A stretch of 64,000 nucleotides of DNA from an uncultured bacterium (GCA_937905825.1 CALCXM010000031.1:40222-104221), one strand, 5' to 3'. Shown: positions 20,229 through 29,469, counted from the stretch's first letter. Numbers and translations: made by a program. The notes: generated by a model not told the origin, from the sequence alone.

Positions 20229-20244
20229 AGCCTGCGCGCAGGCT
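20229..20244. repeat. 16-bp perfect palindrome
   Basis: AGCCTGCGCGCAGGCT is a perfect palindrome in the gap between the converging spoVG and the minus-strand gene ending at 20322. There is no T-run on either side, so it may be a weak terminator or a protein site. Confidence 0.5.
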
Positions 20245-20321
20245 CCGCGTTTGTGCTGGCTGCTGCCCGGCTTCGTTCCATTTGCGAATGGGTTTGTGGG
20301 AACTCAGAAGGGGACCGAGCT

Positions 20322-21749
20322 TCAGTCGTCCTCCTCATGCCGCAGTAGGTCGCGCAGTTCCTCCGGATCTTTGGACAAATCTTGGTGAGTCAGAGCTAGC
20401 TGCGCTTGCGCTGCTGACCCGTGCCTAGCGAGCGTAACCAGAGCAAGCTGCATGGCGTCACTGCCGGGAGAGAGTCTCTGAATGCTCTTCGCGAGGCTGC
20501 CAAGGACAACCTCCCGTTCGCGGAATGGCATGACTTGTCGGTCCAACCGACCGGTCATGCGTCGCGCTGTCTCGAGCACACTCGCACTGGCTTGTGCTTC
20601 GGAAGCCAGCTCGAGTTGGCTTTGCGCCGTGAGCAACTCTCCGAGTTCACGACAGTGCTTTGCATCGGCCAGGGCCTTGCTGAGATTCCGAATGGCCGTG
20701 GAATCCTCCGATAGTAAAACAGAGGCCACCTGTGCCAAAGCCAGCTCATCACCGGTGCCGATCAGGGCCGCCCAGGCAGAGCGCGCGAGGTATCCACCGT
20801 ACACGCCTCGGACTGGCCCGGTGGCGATTTCCAGGAGTTCCCCATTGAGTAGAGAGTCGCCATCCAGGCTCATCTCTTCCATTCCACCTCGGGCCTGGCC
20901 GAGCCCAGCTAGGCTCTCGGAAATCAAGCGGCGTTTCTGGTCCAAATCCTTCGACCTGGCAACGAGTCCCCAGGCTTTTGGCCCGGACATCCCGTCGGAG
21001 AAGAACTCCATGTTCTCGAGGACGAGCTCGATGTGCTGCTCGCTCGGTTCTTGGATGGACTCGAGCAGAAAGGAGTAGAGCAGCTCCGGATCACCGGAGT
21101 TTGAATCCAATCCCTGATTCAGCTCTAGGCTGCTCGCTAGCAGTGAGCCCAATGCCTCAGACTCACCTCGCAAACCCAGGGCGAAGATCGCCGCGGTCGT
21201 TTGCTTCCGATGGGAGCGGATCGGGTACTGGCTTTCGAGCAGCGCTTGGGGCCGGCAGAGGCTTTTCACCAGCTCAGTCCCGCCCGCGTCCCAATCCTTC
21301 GCCCAGACCGTTCCGAGGATCAGCGCGGTGTTCATCGAATCTGTCTGCCCAAGGGCAGCGAGGGCGCCTGCAAAGTCGTTCACTCGATAGCCACCCGCTT
21401 GGATCTTTGCGGCGAGCGCACTGAGGTCCAGGCCCTCGCCGTTCAAGCTGTGCAGGTCGAAGCGAAACTCCATGGGCCCCAGGCTTCGAATGTCCTCTAG
21501 CAAATCCATGGCCCGGTCGCGCACTTGTTCTTCCCGAAGCGAAGCGCTTGCCCCGACAGTTGTGTTCTCCAGGGGGATTCGATTGGCCGTTGGAGTCCGA
21601 GCCAGAGCGTTCACGAATTCAGCGCCGGGGGCATGGGGGCTGGGCACCTTGAGCGCTGTCTTCTGATCCTTACCAAAAACTCCGCTCGCCCAAACCGCGA
21701 AGAGCGCGGCCAACAGGCCGAGTGCGATTGCCATTCTGCGGATCGTCAT
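20322..21749 (-). CDS. hypothetical exported or membrane-anchored helical protein
   Basis: 475 residues from the ATG at 21749 (eight further codons upstream are possible). The N-terminus RRMAIALGLLAALFAVWASGVFG is a signal peptide or single anchor. The rest is helical and Leu/Ala-rich with charged turns, consistent with HEAT/ARM-like repeats, but I see no clear repeat register and no catalytic motif. It is a single gene convergent with spoVG. Not recognised. Confidence 0.75.
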   Translation of the reverse strand: MTIRRMAIALGLLAALFAVWASGVFGKDQKTALKVPSPHAPGAEFVNALARTPTANRIPLENTTVGASASLREEQVRDRAMDLLEDIRSLGPMEFRFDLHSLNGEGLDLSALAAKIQAGGYRVNDFAGALAALGQTDSMNTALILGTVWAKDWDAGGTELVKSLCRPQALLESQYPIRSHRKQTTAAIFALGLRGESEALGSLLASSLELNQGLDSNSGDPELLYSFLLESIQEPSEQHIELVLENMEFFSDGMSGPKAWGLVARSKDLDQKRRLISESLAGLGQARGGMEEMSLDGDSLLNGELLEIATGPVRGVYGGYLARSAWAALIGTGDELALAQVASVLLSEDSTAIRNLSKALADAKHCRELGELLTAQSQLELASEAQASASVLETARRMTGRLDRQVMPFREREVVLGSLAKSIQRLSPGSDAMQLALVTLARHGSAAQAQLALTHQDLSKDPEELRDLLRHEEDD

Positions 21750-22092
21750 TGGTCGTGCCTTTCTGCTTCTCACGAGAGTCTCGCCAAGTCGAGTTCCCAG
21801 GTTCTACACGGTCTCGCGATCTCTGTGGCCAACGAATTCATCTCGGGGGTTAAGATCGGGCCCCATCCATGGATCCTTGGCCGGCGAGATGTCCCTTCCA
21901 AAATCGAAGAGATCGCGGTTCAGCTTCCCTTGTTGCAGGAGGTTCGTGTGCTCCATGGGAAAGACTTCGCAGTACTCTGGAGTCGCAGCGTTTTGGAACT
22001 ACCACGGCCTGAATAGGTGCCGCAAGGATTGCCGGGCCGGGAGGGTCCGGTGCACAGACGGCCAACGGATTCATTCCTAGGAGGAATGCACG
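21750..22092. other. intergenic region, 343 bases
   Basis: Divergent gap between the minus-strand exported protein and the plus-strand YdeI-like gene. No convincing gene. One plus frame ending at 22016 reads semi-naturally near its end (KIEEIAVQLPLLQEV) but has no sensible start. A strong Shine-Dalgarno (AGGAGG, 22079-22084) sits just before the next gene. Confidence 0.5.
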
Positions 22093-22560
22093 ATGCCCTC
22101 GTTTTCAACCCAACTCGTCCCGGGGGCCAAGCGCCCCTACGACTCCTGGACCTTTGTTGTCGTTCCCGAGAAGATCGTGGCCAGCTTCGGCTCGAAGCGG
22201 CCGCTCGTGCGCGGCACGCTCAATGGCGTGAGCTTTCGGGGCACCGTCAGCAAGGGGGAGGGGGTCTACCGCATGCCGGTGCCCCAGGCTCTGCAATCCA
22301 AGGCCAAGGTCGCGTGCGGTGACCAGGTCCCTGTGTTCATGGAAGTGGATCCCGATCCGCGCCCGGTGGACGTTCCGGAGGAGCTGCAGGAACTGCTCGA
22401 CGCCGACGCGGAGCTTGCCAAGCGATTTGCCGGCCTGCCTCCGGCCCATCGCCGTGCCTGGGCCGCCTACGTGGCCGATGCGAAGCGCCCGCAGACTCGC
22501 GAGCGACGGGTGGCGCAAGCTCCTGACGGGATTCGCAGCAAGAGCTTTCCTGGGGCCTGA
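22093..22560 (+). CDS. YdeI/OmpD-associated family protein with DUF1905 domain
   Basis: 155 residues. The N-terminal half is a DUF1905-type beta-barrel (WTFVVVPEKIVASFGSKRP, RGTLNGVSFRGTVSKGEG, then MPVPQALQSKAKVACGDQV). The C-terminal half matches the YdeI/OmdA helical end (VPEELQELLDADAELAKRF, LPPAHRRAWAAYVADAKRPQTRERRV). These proteins are widespread and poorly characterised. Some are linked to resistance to cationic peptides. The ATG at 22093 has a near-perfect ribosome binding site (AGGAGG, eight bases upstream). Confidence 0.88.
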   Translation: MPSFSTQLVPGAKRPYDSWTFVVVPEKIVASFGSKRPLVRGTLNGVSFRGTVSKGEGVYRMPVPQALQSKAKVACGDQVPVFMEVDPDPRPVDVPEELQELLDADAELAKRFAGLPPAHRRAWAAYVADAKRPQTRERRVAQAPDGIRSKSFPGA

Positions 22561-22642
22561 CCCGGGGGACGTGGAACTCCCATGGAACGCGGCCCCCTCC
22601 TCGGCCTGTGAATCGAAAAGCTCCGAATCCAAATTCCGTTCC

Positions 22643-22709
22643 GACACCATGGGAGCAGCGCTCGCACCGAAAGACTTGCCTTCGGTGGGAGCGCTGCTCC
22701 TAGAGTGTC
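22643..22709. terminator. bidirectional hairpin between convergent genes
   Basis: Long imperfect inverted repeat. GGAGCAGCGCTC (22652-22663) pairs with GAGCGCTGCTCC (22689-22700), extended inside by CACCGAA/TTCGGTG and outside by GACAC/GTGTC. It lies between the ends of the YdeI-like gene and the secreted protein gene and probably ends transcription from both sides. Confidence 0.75.
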
Positions 22710-22732
22710 CAAGGACACCGCTTCCCGGGGCC

Positions 22733-23791
22733 TTACGGCTCAACCGTCAGCGCAACACCGTTGCTCGTGTTGAATCCAGTTCCGCAGGGATAGTTCATCT
22801 CGCGATAAACCACTTGGAAGTATTGGGTGCTGCCCACGGGGAAGGCACCGCGCGAAAGGATGTTTTGGCCCCAACCGGCGAGGCCGCCGGAGTCGGAGTA
22901 ACGCACTCCGAAGGAAACCATGCTGCCGCCGACGCAGCTCAAGCCATCCCCGAAGTAAACCCCAGAGCCGCCGTTGAAGTTGGCGGTTCCCGAGATCAAG
23001 AGGCCCGGGCGATTGGAGGACATGCCGTCGAGGGTGAAGCGCAGGTTGTCCGTAGCCAAGGACGCTCCACCAGAGCCGACCAAGCGCGCTCCGGGACCGA
23101 CGCTGTTGCCACAGCCGCGCTCGAAGCCGCCGAAGTTGCCGCAGGGACAGACGAGTCCGCTGCCGTCACCGAAACAGAAGGGCGAGCCCGTGTCCGCTTC
23201 GTAGTGCACGGTGCCGTTCCAGACACGGGGTGCGAAGGTCGTTGAGAAGGGGTAGGCGATGCCGATGCCTTCGCTGACGGTCATGTGAATGTTGGTGGCG
23301 GCGATGCCCGTGCCGGGACCGTTGGTGTACTTCAGGACGGCGCTGTTGGAGACCGCCACGTAGATGCCCAGACTTTGTCCGGCGGGGATCGAGAGACCCA
23401 GGTTGGCTTGCAGCGGCGTTGGGAGATCGATGCCGTTGCTCACCACGGTTCCGTTGGCGATGAGCGTCCAGGCAGCCGCGGTCGCTTCGTTGCCGACGTA
23501 GCTGTTCGCTGTCGTGTAGATCTCGTAGTTCACCGTTCCGCTGCTGAAGTTGCAGTCCAGGTCGGTGATGACGCAGTTGCGAATGGCTGCGATGTCGAAC
23601 ATGTTGCCCGTGGACCCGTTGTCCGAGGCAAAGGTCGTGGTCAGGCTTAAGGTGTTGCCCGCTTGGAGGGAGCTCGCCAAAAGTGCGAGGACTGTCCAGC
23701 ATTGAAGTGCGCGTTTCGTGGAAGGGAAGGAGGTTTCTCTGGGGGTTGCGGGAACGGCAAGAGGGGTTGGAGTCGTGGACCGTTGACTCAT
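22733..23791 (-). CDS. secreted protein with Cys-rich planctomycete-type C-terminal module
   Basis: 352 residues. A basic N-terminal stretch of about 25 residues precedes a hydrophobic signal segment (CWTVLALLASSLQAG). The middle is Ser/Thr/Asn-rich beta structure. At about residue 206 comes a Cys-rich linker (FCFGDGSGLVCPCGN then ERGCGNS), followed by a C-terminal module with GVYFGDGLSCVGG and ending TQYFQVVYREM...GFNTSNGVALTV. The same module, without the Cys-rich linker, ends the FG-GAP protein at 53173-54876. It is probably exported and surface-associated. The function is unknown. Confidence 0.82.
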   Translation of the reverse strand: MSQRSTTPTPLAVPATPRETSFPSTKRALQCWTVLALLASSLQAGNTLSLTTTFASDNGSTGNMFDIAAIRNCVITDLDCNFSSGTVNYEIYTTANSYVGNEATAAAWTLIANGTVVSNGIDLPTPLQANLGLSIPAGQSLGIYVAVSNSAVLKYTNGPGTGIAATNIHMTVSEGIGIAYPFSTTFAPRVWNGTVHYEADTGSPFCFGDGSGLVCPCGNFGGFERGCGNSVGPGARLVGSGGASLATDNLRFTLDGMSSNRPGLLISGTANFNGGSGVYFGDGLSCVGGSMVSFGVRYSDSGGLAGWGQNILSRGAFPVGSTQYFQVVYREMNYPCGTGFNTSNGVALTVEP

Positions 23792-24125
23792 TTGAATTTA
23801 CCTAAGTGGGGGTAGCTGACCCCTTGGACCGCGCAAAGAAGACCGCGCGTGCCGGGTCAGGAAATCGTTCAAGCGCCGGATGGACAGGCGAGATGGGGGC
23901 ATCTCGGGCTCCTGGCTCAGCGCGTGGGTCCGAGGTCATCAGGCAGGAGGTATCCGAGGTCGCGCAGGGCCGAGGGGGCAGATTTCGTCCCGGCCTGTCG
24001 CGCCTGTCTCCCTCAGGAGAGTTCGGAAGCTGGCATAGAAGGGTCCCAGGCACCATGATGGCGGCTCACCCAGCCGAATTCCCGAATCTGCTCGCCCACC
24101 AAAACCCACGGGGTTTCTCTCACCC
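23792..24125. other. intergenic region between divergent genes
   Basis: About 330 bases between the secreted protein gene (minus) and aroDE (plus). No gene is evident. It must hold both promoters. I could not pick convincing boxes. Confidence 0.5.
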
Positions 24126-25652
24126 ATGGCCATCGTCGTCTCTCTGCTGGAGTCCAGCGTCCCTGATCTGCGGGCCGCCGTGACTCGCAATCTGCCCATG
24201 GCAGATCTCATCGAATTGCGACTTGATCGCATCGGCAATCCGGGGGAGCAGGTTCTGCGCGAGCTGATCAAGGGTTGCAGCAAGCCGGTGATCGTGACCG
24301 TGCACGGCAAGGAGGGCTTCGGCGAGTACGAGGGCAGCCTCGAAGAACGCTTCGAGCTCTTGCACACGGCGGCTCGCTCGGGGGCCGCCTTCGTGGACAT
24401 CGATTGGCGTTGGTCCCTGGACTTGGGCGAGATGGAAGGCACTTGCCATCGAATCGTGTCGCGCCATGAACACTCCGGCACTCCCGAGGACTTGGGACGT
24501 ATGCACGAGGAACAGATTGCTGTGCTCTATGAAGGAGACGTGGTCAAGCTCGTGACCCATGCACAGACCACGGAAGACGGCGTGCGCTTGCTGCGTTACT
24601 TGCGTGAAAAGGGAACGGGCTTGATCGCCTTCTGCTCCGGAGCGGCGGGCAGCTTCACGCGCTTGCTCGCACCAATCTTCGGGTCGCCCTTCACCTACGC
24701 GGGACCCAAGAGCGGAACGGGCGTGGTGACCGCGCCGGGGCAGTGGCCGGTCAACGAGATGCTGGGGGCCATGCCCCCCGGGGGAATTGGGCCCGAGACT
24801 GCGATCTTCGGTGTGGTTGGAAATCCGATCGGCCACTCCTGGTCACCGCTCTTGCACAACATGGCCATGAAGGCGGCGCACTTGGATGCGATCTACTTGG
24901 CCTTCGAGCCCGCGAGCTTGGAGGGCTTCTTGGAGATTGCCAACGACGAGAATTACCGGGGCTTCTCGATCACGGCGCCCTTCAAAGCAGAGGCCCTGCG
25001 CTTGGCGAAGTCCGCCGAGCGCTCCGCCGAAGCGGCCGGGGCAGCGAACACCCTGGTGCGCGACACAGACGGCGGATGGCTCGCTTCCAACAGCGACGTG
25101 ACGGCCCTGCGCGAAGTGCTCGAGGCCTCCTTGCACATTCATGAACAGCGGGGCTTGCACACGCCCGCAGTGGCCAACGCTCACGTGTTGGTTTTGGGAG
25201 CCGGAGGTGCAGCGCGAGCCGCTGCCCAAGCGACCCGCGAAATTGGTGCACACCTCTTGATCAGCGCGCGGCGTGACGAAGCAGCAGCTGCCTTGGCGAA
25301 AGAATTCCTCGGCCAACACATCCCCTGGAGCGAGCGCGGCAAGGCCACCTACCAAGTGCTCTTGAATTGCACGCCAGCGGGAAGTCTGTCCCAACCAGAC
25401 GAGCTGCCCATGCCCGCCGATCAGTTGCCCGAAGGCCGCATCGTGATCGACGCCAACTACAGGCCCCTGCGCACGCCGCTTTTGGTCGCCGCACAAGAGC
25501 GCGGCAACACGCCGGTGCCCGGGGGCGAGTGGTTCGTGCGCCAGGCGGCGGAGCAATTCCAACGCTTCACCCACCAAGAACCAGACATGGCCTTGATGCG
25601 CGCCACCTTCCAACACGCCTACGACGGCGACCGCCAGAAGAGTCGTGGCTGA
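24126..25652 (+). CDS. aroDE: bifunctional 3-dehydroquinate dehydratase / shikimate dehydrogenase
   Basis: 508 residues joining steps three and four of the shikimate pathway. Residues 1-210 are type I dehydroquinase: ELRLDRI near 30, catalytic His114 in SRHEHSGTP, and Schiff-base Lys141 in VVKLVTH. Residues 225-508 are shikimate dehydrogenase: VVGNPIGHSWSPLLHN, catalytic Lys287 in SITAPFKAEA, AGAANTLV, Asp324 in SNSDVTAL, and the NADP loop VLGAGGAARA. Such fusions occur in plants, chlamydiae and planctomycetes. The stop lies inside the start of aroK (8-base overlap). Confidence 0.96.
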   Translation: MAIVVSLLESSVPDLRAAVTRNLPMADLIELRLDRIGNPGEQVLRELIKGCSKPVIVTVHGKEGFGEYEGSLEERFELLHTAARSGAAFVDIDWRWSLDLGEMEGTCHRIVSRHEHSGTPEDLGRMHEEQIAVLYEGDVVKLVTHAQTTEDGVRLLRYLREKGTGLIAFCSGAAGSFTRLLAPIFGSPFTYAGPKSGTGVVTAPGQWPVNEMLGAMPPGGIGPETAIFGVVGNPIGHSWSPLLHNMAMKAAHLDAIYLAFEPASLEGFLEIANDENYRGFSITAPFKAEALRLAKSAERSAEAAGAANTLVRDTDGGWLASNSDVTALREVLEASLHIHEQRGLHTPAVANAHVLVLGAGGAARAAAQATREIGAHLLISARRDEAAAALAKEFLGQHIPWSERGKATYQVLLNCTPAGSLSQPDELPMPADQLPEGRIVIDANYRPLRTPLLVAAQERGNTPVPGGEWFVRQAAEQFQRFTHQEPDMALMRATFQHAYDGDRQKSRG

Positions 25653-26220
25653 TCCGGTCGAGGGGCTCCAGGACCAAGCCATCGTGACCCTGGTGGGTCT
25701 GCGCGGGGCGGGCAAGACCACGGTCGGGACCCTCTTGGCGCAATGCATGGGGGCCGAGTTTCAGGACTTGGATTTGGAGTTGGCCCGTCGCTTCGCCGCC
25801 GCCGGAGAGTCCACCGGCGAACTGCTCTCGCGGGTCGGCGAAGAGTCCTTTCGGGAGTTTGAAGCTCAAGCCCTGGCCGCCTGCCTCGAACACCCGGGGC
25901 CCCTCGTGCTCGCCACCGGTGGCGGGGCGCTGCTGCGCCCGGCCAATCGCGCGTCCCTCACGGAACATAGCTATTGCGTTTGGCTACAAGCGGATCCTGG
26001 CGAGCTCTCCCGTCGGATTGCCGCAGAGGACCTCGCAGGCGGGGCTTCCGGGGGCAGCACACGTCCCTCGTTGACTGGCTTGGAACCCGCTGAGGAGATG
26101 AAACGACTGGCCCGGGAGCGCGCCGCACACTACGCCGCCGTGGCGGACTTGGCCTGCGAGACCGAAGGTCGGGCTCCTGAAATCATCGCGGCCGAAATCT
26201 TCTCAAAGCTTCCCCGATGA
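25645..26220 (+). CDS. aroK: shikimate kinase
   Basis: 191 residues. Phosphorylates shikimate at the 3-position. Walker A is LVGLRGAGKTTVG (17-29). DLDLELARRF carries the shikimate-binding Asp, EESFREFEAQAL follows, and the ATGGGALL loop is typical. The GTG start at 25645 overlaps the end of aroDE by eight bases, so translation is coupled and three consecutive shikimate steps come from one message. The lid region is slightly longer than usual (LAGGASGGSTRPSL). Confidence 0.95.
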   Translation: MADPVEGLQDQAIVTLVGLRGAGKTTVGTLLAQCMGAEFQDLDLELARRFAAAGESTGELLSRVGEESFREFEAQALAACLEHPGPLVLATGGGALLRPANRASLTEHSYCVWLQADPGELSRRIAAEDLAGGASGGSTRPSLTGLEPAEEMKRLARERAAHYAAVADLACETEGRAPEIIAAEIFSKLPR

Positions 26221-26337
26221 ACGTGAGCAGTTCCAACGTTGTGTCTGTCGAAGGAATAGAAAGGGTCGTGTCTGCTTCGCGTTTCACCCGAGCGTCTTGC
26301 TAGCATGGTCTCCGTCGCCCCAACCACTCGAATACCG

Positions 26338-29277
26338 ATGAGTCATAGAAGCCAGGCCAGTTCGTCGCGTCAGCGAGCGATGCTCGTGCCCATGGGCTTG
26401 ATCATCGCCGCGCTCTGCTGGCGTCCCACGCCGGCCGTGGCGGCCAGCGCCGGACCAGGAGCCAGCACCAACCCGGCGGCCGCGCGACTCACGGTCAGTC
26501 CGAAAGCGAGCTGGTTGCCGCAGGACCTGGAGCGCACGGGCCTGCGCCAAGCCGAACTCAGCGCGGATCCCGACGAACTCTGGCAAACCAACTCACGGCT
26601 TTGCCTGCGGGTCCTGCTTTTGCGTGTGGGCCGGGAAGTCCCTGCCACGGTCAGTGCCGCGCGCCGTTCCGAACGCCTTGTTCAACGGGAGGCGGCCCTG
26701 CTCTGGCTGCGCGAGAAACTTGCAGCGGACGCCCGCGTGGCACGCCTCTGGGAATCCGTGGTGCGTTCGCGCTTGGCCCAACCGGAGAATTCCGTGCAAT
26801 GGTGCGCCACCGTTCGCACCCTCGGCCGCTTAGGGGACACCTCCTTCGGGCTCAAGATCGCAGAAGAGTTGGGATCGGACGATCCCTTGCGCGCCCACAC
26901 CGCGCGCCTGGCGCTCTTCGACTTGTACCTGCGCTGGTTCCAGTCCGGTGAAGAGTTCTACACCTTCTGGCCCGCAGCCCAGGCCTCTTGCGAAGAGGGG
27001 GTCTACATCACCACGGCCCGGGCCAAGGACGATGAAGCGCGCCAGCTATTGATTCAGTTGCTCGAGCACGAACCCGCCCGTGCCAGCGGCCTCTTGAGTC
27101 ATCCGGATCCACGCTTGCGGGCCGCAGCCATTGGCGCGTTGAGCCTTTCCCAAGGGGAGGCCGTCGAGCCCGCTACCGAAAGGCTGCTCGAACACATGAT
27201 CACCGAGGTGGATGGTCTGGCCTTCCACGCCACGATCAACGCGTTGTTGCAAACCCAGGGCAGCGCGCCCAGTTCGGACCCCTTGGTGGCGCGCATCCGC
27301 GAGATCCTCTTGATGCGACTCGCTCAAGGGCAAGTGGAATTGCAAGCGCCTCTGGCCGATGCCCTGCGGCGCTTGCCGTGGAGCACGCAAGCGCAGGGCG
27401 AGGACAGCTTGAACGTCGCGATCGGCGCGCTCGTGAGTCAACTGCAGAAGCTGGCCAACCCGGAACGCCTGACGGACCACGACACCCTGGTGATGTGCTT
27501 GTCTTCCCTGCGTTCCATTTGCGACCGCGCGGCCCGCGAAGGCTTGGACGTGGAGACTTCCCTCGCAGCGGTGGGCCCCATGCTGCTCGCCATGATCGAG
27601 GAGTCCCGCGAAGCCGACGCCGTGCGCATCGCCGCGGCGGAGTTCTTGCGCTACGTGGGCAACGGAACGGGGGTCGAGTTGGCCGTCCGAGTTTTGGAAG
27701 CTGCGGACACGTCCTCAGAGTTGCGCTACAACTTGTTGGGCGCCATCGGGGAGATCGCAGCCAAGATGGAGGAGTCCGATCCGGCCATCGATCTGGTGCT
27801 GCGCACCATGGCGGTCCACGTTCAAGGGGAAGACCCCATCTTGCGCAGGCGATCGCTCAAGTACCTGGGGGCACCGGCCTTCGCCCCGTACTTGGCCAAG
27901 GCCGATCCGCGCGCCTTCATCGTGGCCCTCGCGAAGGAGACCGTTCCCGAGTTGCAGATTCAGCTGTTGGACTTGGTGGCCGCCCTGGGATCAGAGGCTG
28001 AATTGCAAAGTCTGGTGGCCCTGCCCAACTTCGACGCGATCTGCGGCAGCAGTCCCGCGGCCCTCAATCGCATGGCGATGAGCATTCGCAAGCTGGCGGG
28101 GAACAATGCACCGGAGTTGGTGGCTGGCGTCGGTCGCTTGCTCGCGGTCGCCGAAGAGGACACTCACGTGCTGCGCTTGCGCGAGGCCTTGACCGCCCTG
28201 GCTGCCTTGCCGGTTGATGCGCTTTCCAAGCTCGAACCGAGTGATCACCACCGGGTCGTGATGTGGTCCATGGAGTTGCGCGGTGCCGCCGGTTCGGTGC
28301 CAGGCGGTCGCGACTTTCTCGATCGCTTGTTGGGGCAGCACTTGGCCGCCTGCAGCGCCATGCCAGAGCTCGAGCGTTCACCGGAACTGGCCCACGTGCG
28401 CGCCCTGTTCCTCTCGGACTTGATCGCCCTCGACCCCGGAACGATCGAACCGCAAAAGGTCGCGGAAGCCTACGCACAGGCCCTGGCTCTTTGCGTGGAG
28501 ATCTCGGATGGCCCACGACACAAACTGGTCCTGCGAGACCGTGCGCGCTACCTGCTCGATCGCAAGGAGTTGGAGGCGGCGGCGGGGGACTACTTGGCGC
28601 TTTTCAAGACCGAGCTACCCAACCTCGAACAGCAGCTCGGCAAGCAATCCAAGCTTTTGAATCAACGGGACCTGCGTCAGGCGGGTGCACTCTTTGCGCG
28701 GTCGAACTCAACGGAGACCGAGCAAGGGAACCCGCGCGCCGGGGTGGCCCTGCGTTCCGCTCTCGTGCTTGTGCATCAATCCATTTGGAAGGTCGAGCCC
28801 GTGGCCGTGCGTGCCCAGGACCTGCGGGACTTGGCGGGCCGAGCCATGCTGCTCAAGGATTCCAAAGCGGTGGCGCGCGCCCTCGAAGTCTTCCAGGACC
28901 TCCCTGCGATTCCGACTCCGCCTGCTGAGGGTGATCCTGTTGCTAGCCCTGCGCCTTTGCCTGAGGGCAGCCTGTGGACGGGGCTCTTGGACGACCCGAG
29001 CATGCACTTGGACTTCGTGGGTTTCCGCAAACGCCTGCGGGACCACCTAGCCGCCCTTTCGGTCGCGAAAGCGGAGAGCCCTGCGGAGGCGGCGGCTGTG
29101 AAGCCCAAGGGGGAGACGGTGGACGACTCCAAGACGAAGGACCCGAAGTCCAGCAAGTCTGCATCCGCCGGGAAGAACATCGAGGAAGAGCAGCTTGAGA
29201 CGGACAATTCGGAGCCGCCAACCAAGAAGAGCGACGGAAAGAACACTCCCAAGAAAGAAAGCCAGACAGGGGGTTGA
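26338..29277 (+). CDS. large exported helical-repeat protein
   Basis: 979 residues from the ATG at 26338. Signal peptide (MLVPMGLIIAALCW then AVAASA) followed by a long Leu/Ala-rich helical array. Repeated helix pairs are consistent with HEAT or TPR-like repeats (RTLGRLGDTSFGLKIAEELG, AIGALSLSQGEAVEPATERL, AAEFLRYVGNGTGVELAVRVLE). The last 90 residues form a low-complexity Lys/Ser/Glu-rich tail (DDSKTKDPKSSKSASAGK), probably disordered. It ends 37 bases before the initiator tRNA. No enzyme motif is visible, and a scaffold role is only inferred from the repeats. Confidence 0.8.
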   Translation: MSHRSQASSSRQRAMLVPMGLIIAALCWRPTPAVAASAGPGASTNPAAARLTVSPKASWLPQDLERTGLRQAELSADPDELWQTNSRLCLRVLLLRVGREVPATVSAARRSERLVQREAALLWLREKLAADARVARLWESVVRSRLAQPENSVQWCATVRTLGRLGDTSFGLKIAEELGSDDPLRAHTARLALFDLYLRWFQSGEEFYTFWPAAQASCEEGVYITTARAKDDEARQLLIQLLEHEPARASGLLSHPDPRLRAAAIGALSLSQGEAVEPATERLLEHMITEVDGLAFHATINALLQTQGSAPSSDPLVARIREILLMRLAQGQVELQAPLADALRRLPWSTQAQGEDSLNVAIGALVSQLQKLANPERLTDHDTLVMCLSSLRSICDRAAREGLDVETSLAAVGPMLLAMIEESREADAVRIAAAEFLRYVGNGTGVELAVRVLEAADTSSELRYNLLGAIGEIAAKMEESDPAIDLVLRTMAVHVQGEDPILRRRSLKYLGAPAFAPYLAKADPRAFIVALAKETVPELQIQLLDLVAALGSEAELQSLVALPNFDAICGSSPAALNRMAMSIRKLAGNNAPELVAGVGRLLAVAEEDTHVLRLREALTALAALPVDALSKLEPSDHHRVVMWSMELRGAAGSVPGGRDFLDRLLGQHLAACSAMPELERSPELAHVRALFLSDLIALDPGTIEPQKVAEAYAQALALCVEISDGPRHKLVLRDRARYLLDRKELEAAAGDYLALFKTELPNLEQQLGKQSKLLNQRDLRQAGALFARSNSTETEQGNPRAGVALRSALVLVHQSIWKVEPVAVRAQDLRDLAGRAMLLKDSKAVARALEVFQDLPAIPTPPAEGDPVASPAPLPEGSLWTGLLDDPSMHLDFVGFRKRLRDHLAALSVAKAESPAEAAAVKPKGETVDDSKTKDPKSSKSASAGKNIEEEQLETDNSEPPTKKSDGKNTPKKESQTGG

Positions 29278-29314
29278 TCTCTCGAGAGCCCTGCGCCATT
29301 ATCTCGCTCAACGG

Positions 29315-29391
29315 CGCGGGGTGGAGCAGTCAGGCAGCTCGTCGGGCTCATAACCCGGAGGTCGTAGGTTCGAATCCTACCCCCGCTACCA
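29315..29391 (+). tRNA. initiator tRNA-fMet (anticodon CAU)
   Basis: 77-base cloverleaf with encoded CCA. Acceptor CGCGGGG pairs with CCCCGCU except for the first pair, a C1-U72 mismatch. The D-stem is GAGC/GCTC, the anticodon loop CTCATAA, and the T-arm GTAGG-TTCGAAT-CCTAC. The mismatched first pair and the three successive G-C pairs of the anticodon stem (GGG/CCC) mark an initiator rather than an elongator. The last 19 bases are repeated in inverted orientation downstream. Confidence 0.95.
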
Positions 29392-29469
29392 CCGTTCAAA
29401 TGAAGGAGCCCCTCTTGTCCAAGACAAGAGGGGCTCCTTCATTTGAACGGTGGTAGCGGGGGTAGGATT
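29373..29469. repeat. 47-bp perfect inverted repeat spanning the 3' end of tRNA-fMet
   Basis: Left arm 29373-29419 and right arm 29423-29469 are exact reverse complements around the three-base loop CAA. The left arm starts inside the T-arm of the tRNA, so the right arm carries an antisense copy of the last 19 tRNA bases. The core (GGAGCCCCTCTTGTC and its complement) could be the original terminator stem. Confidence 0.95.
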
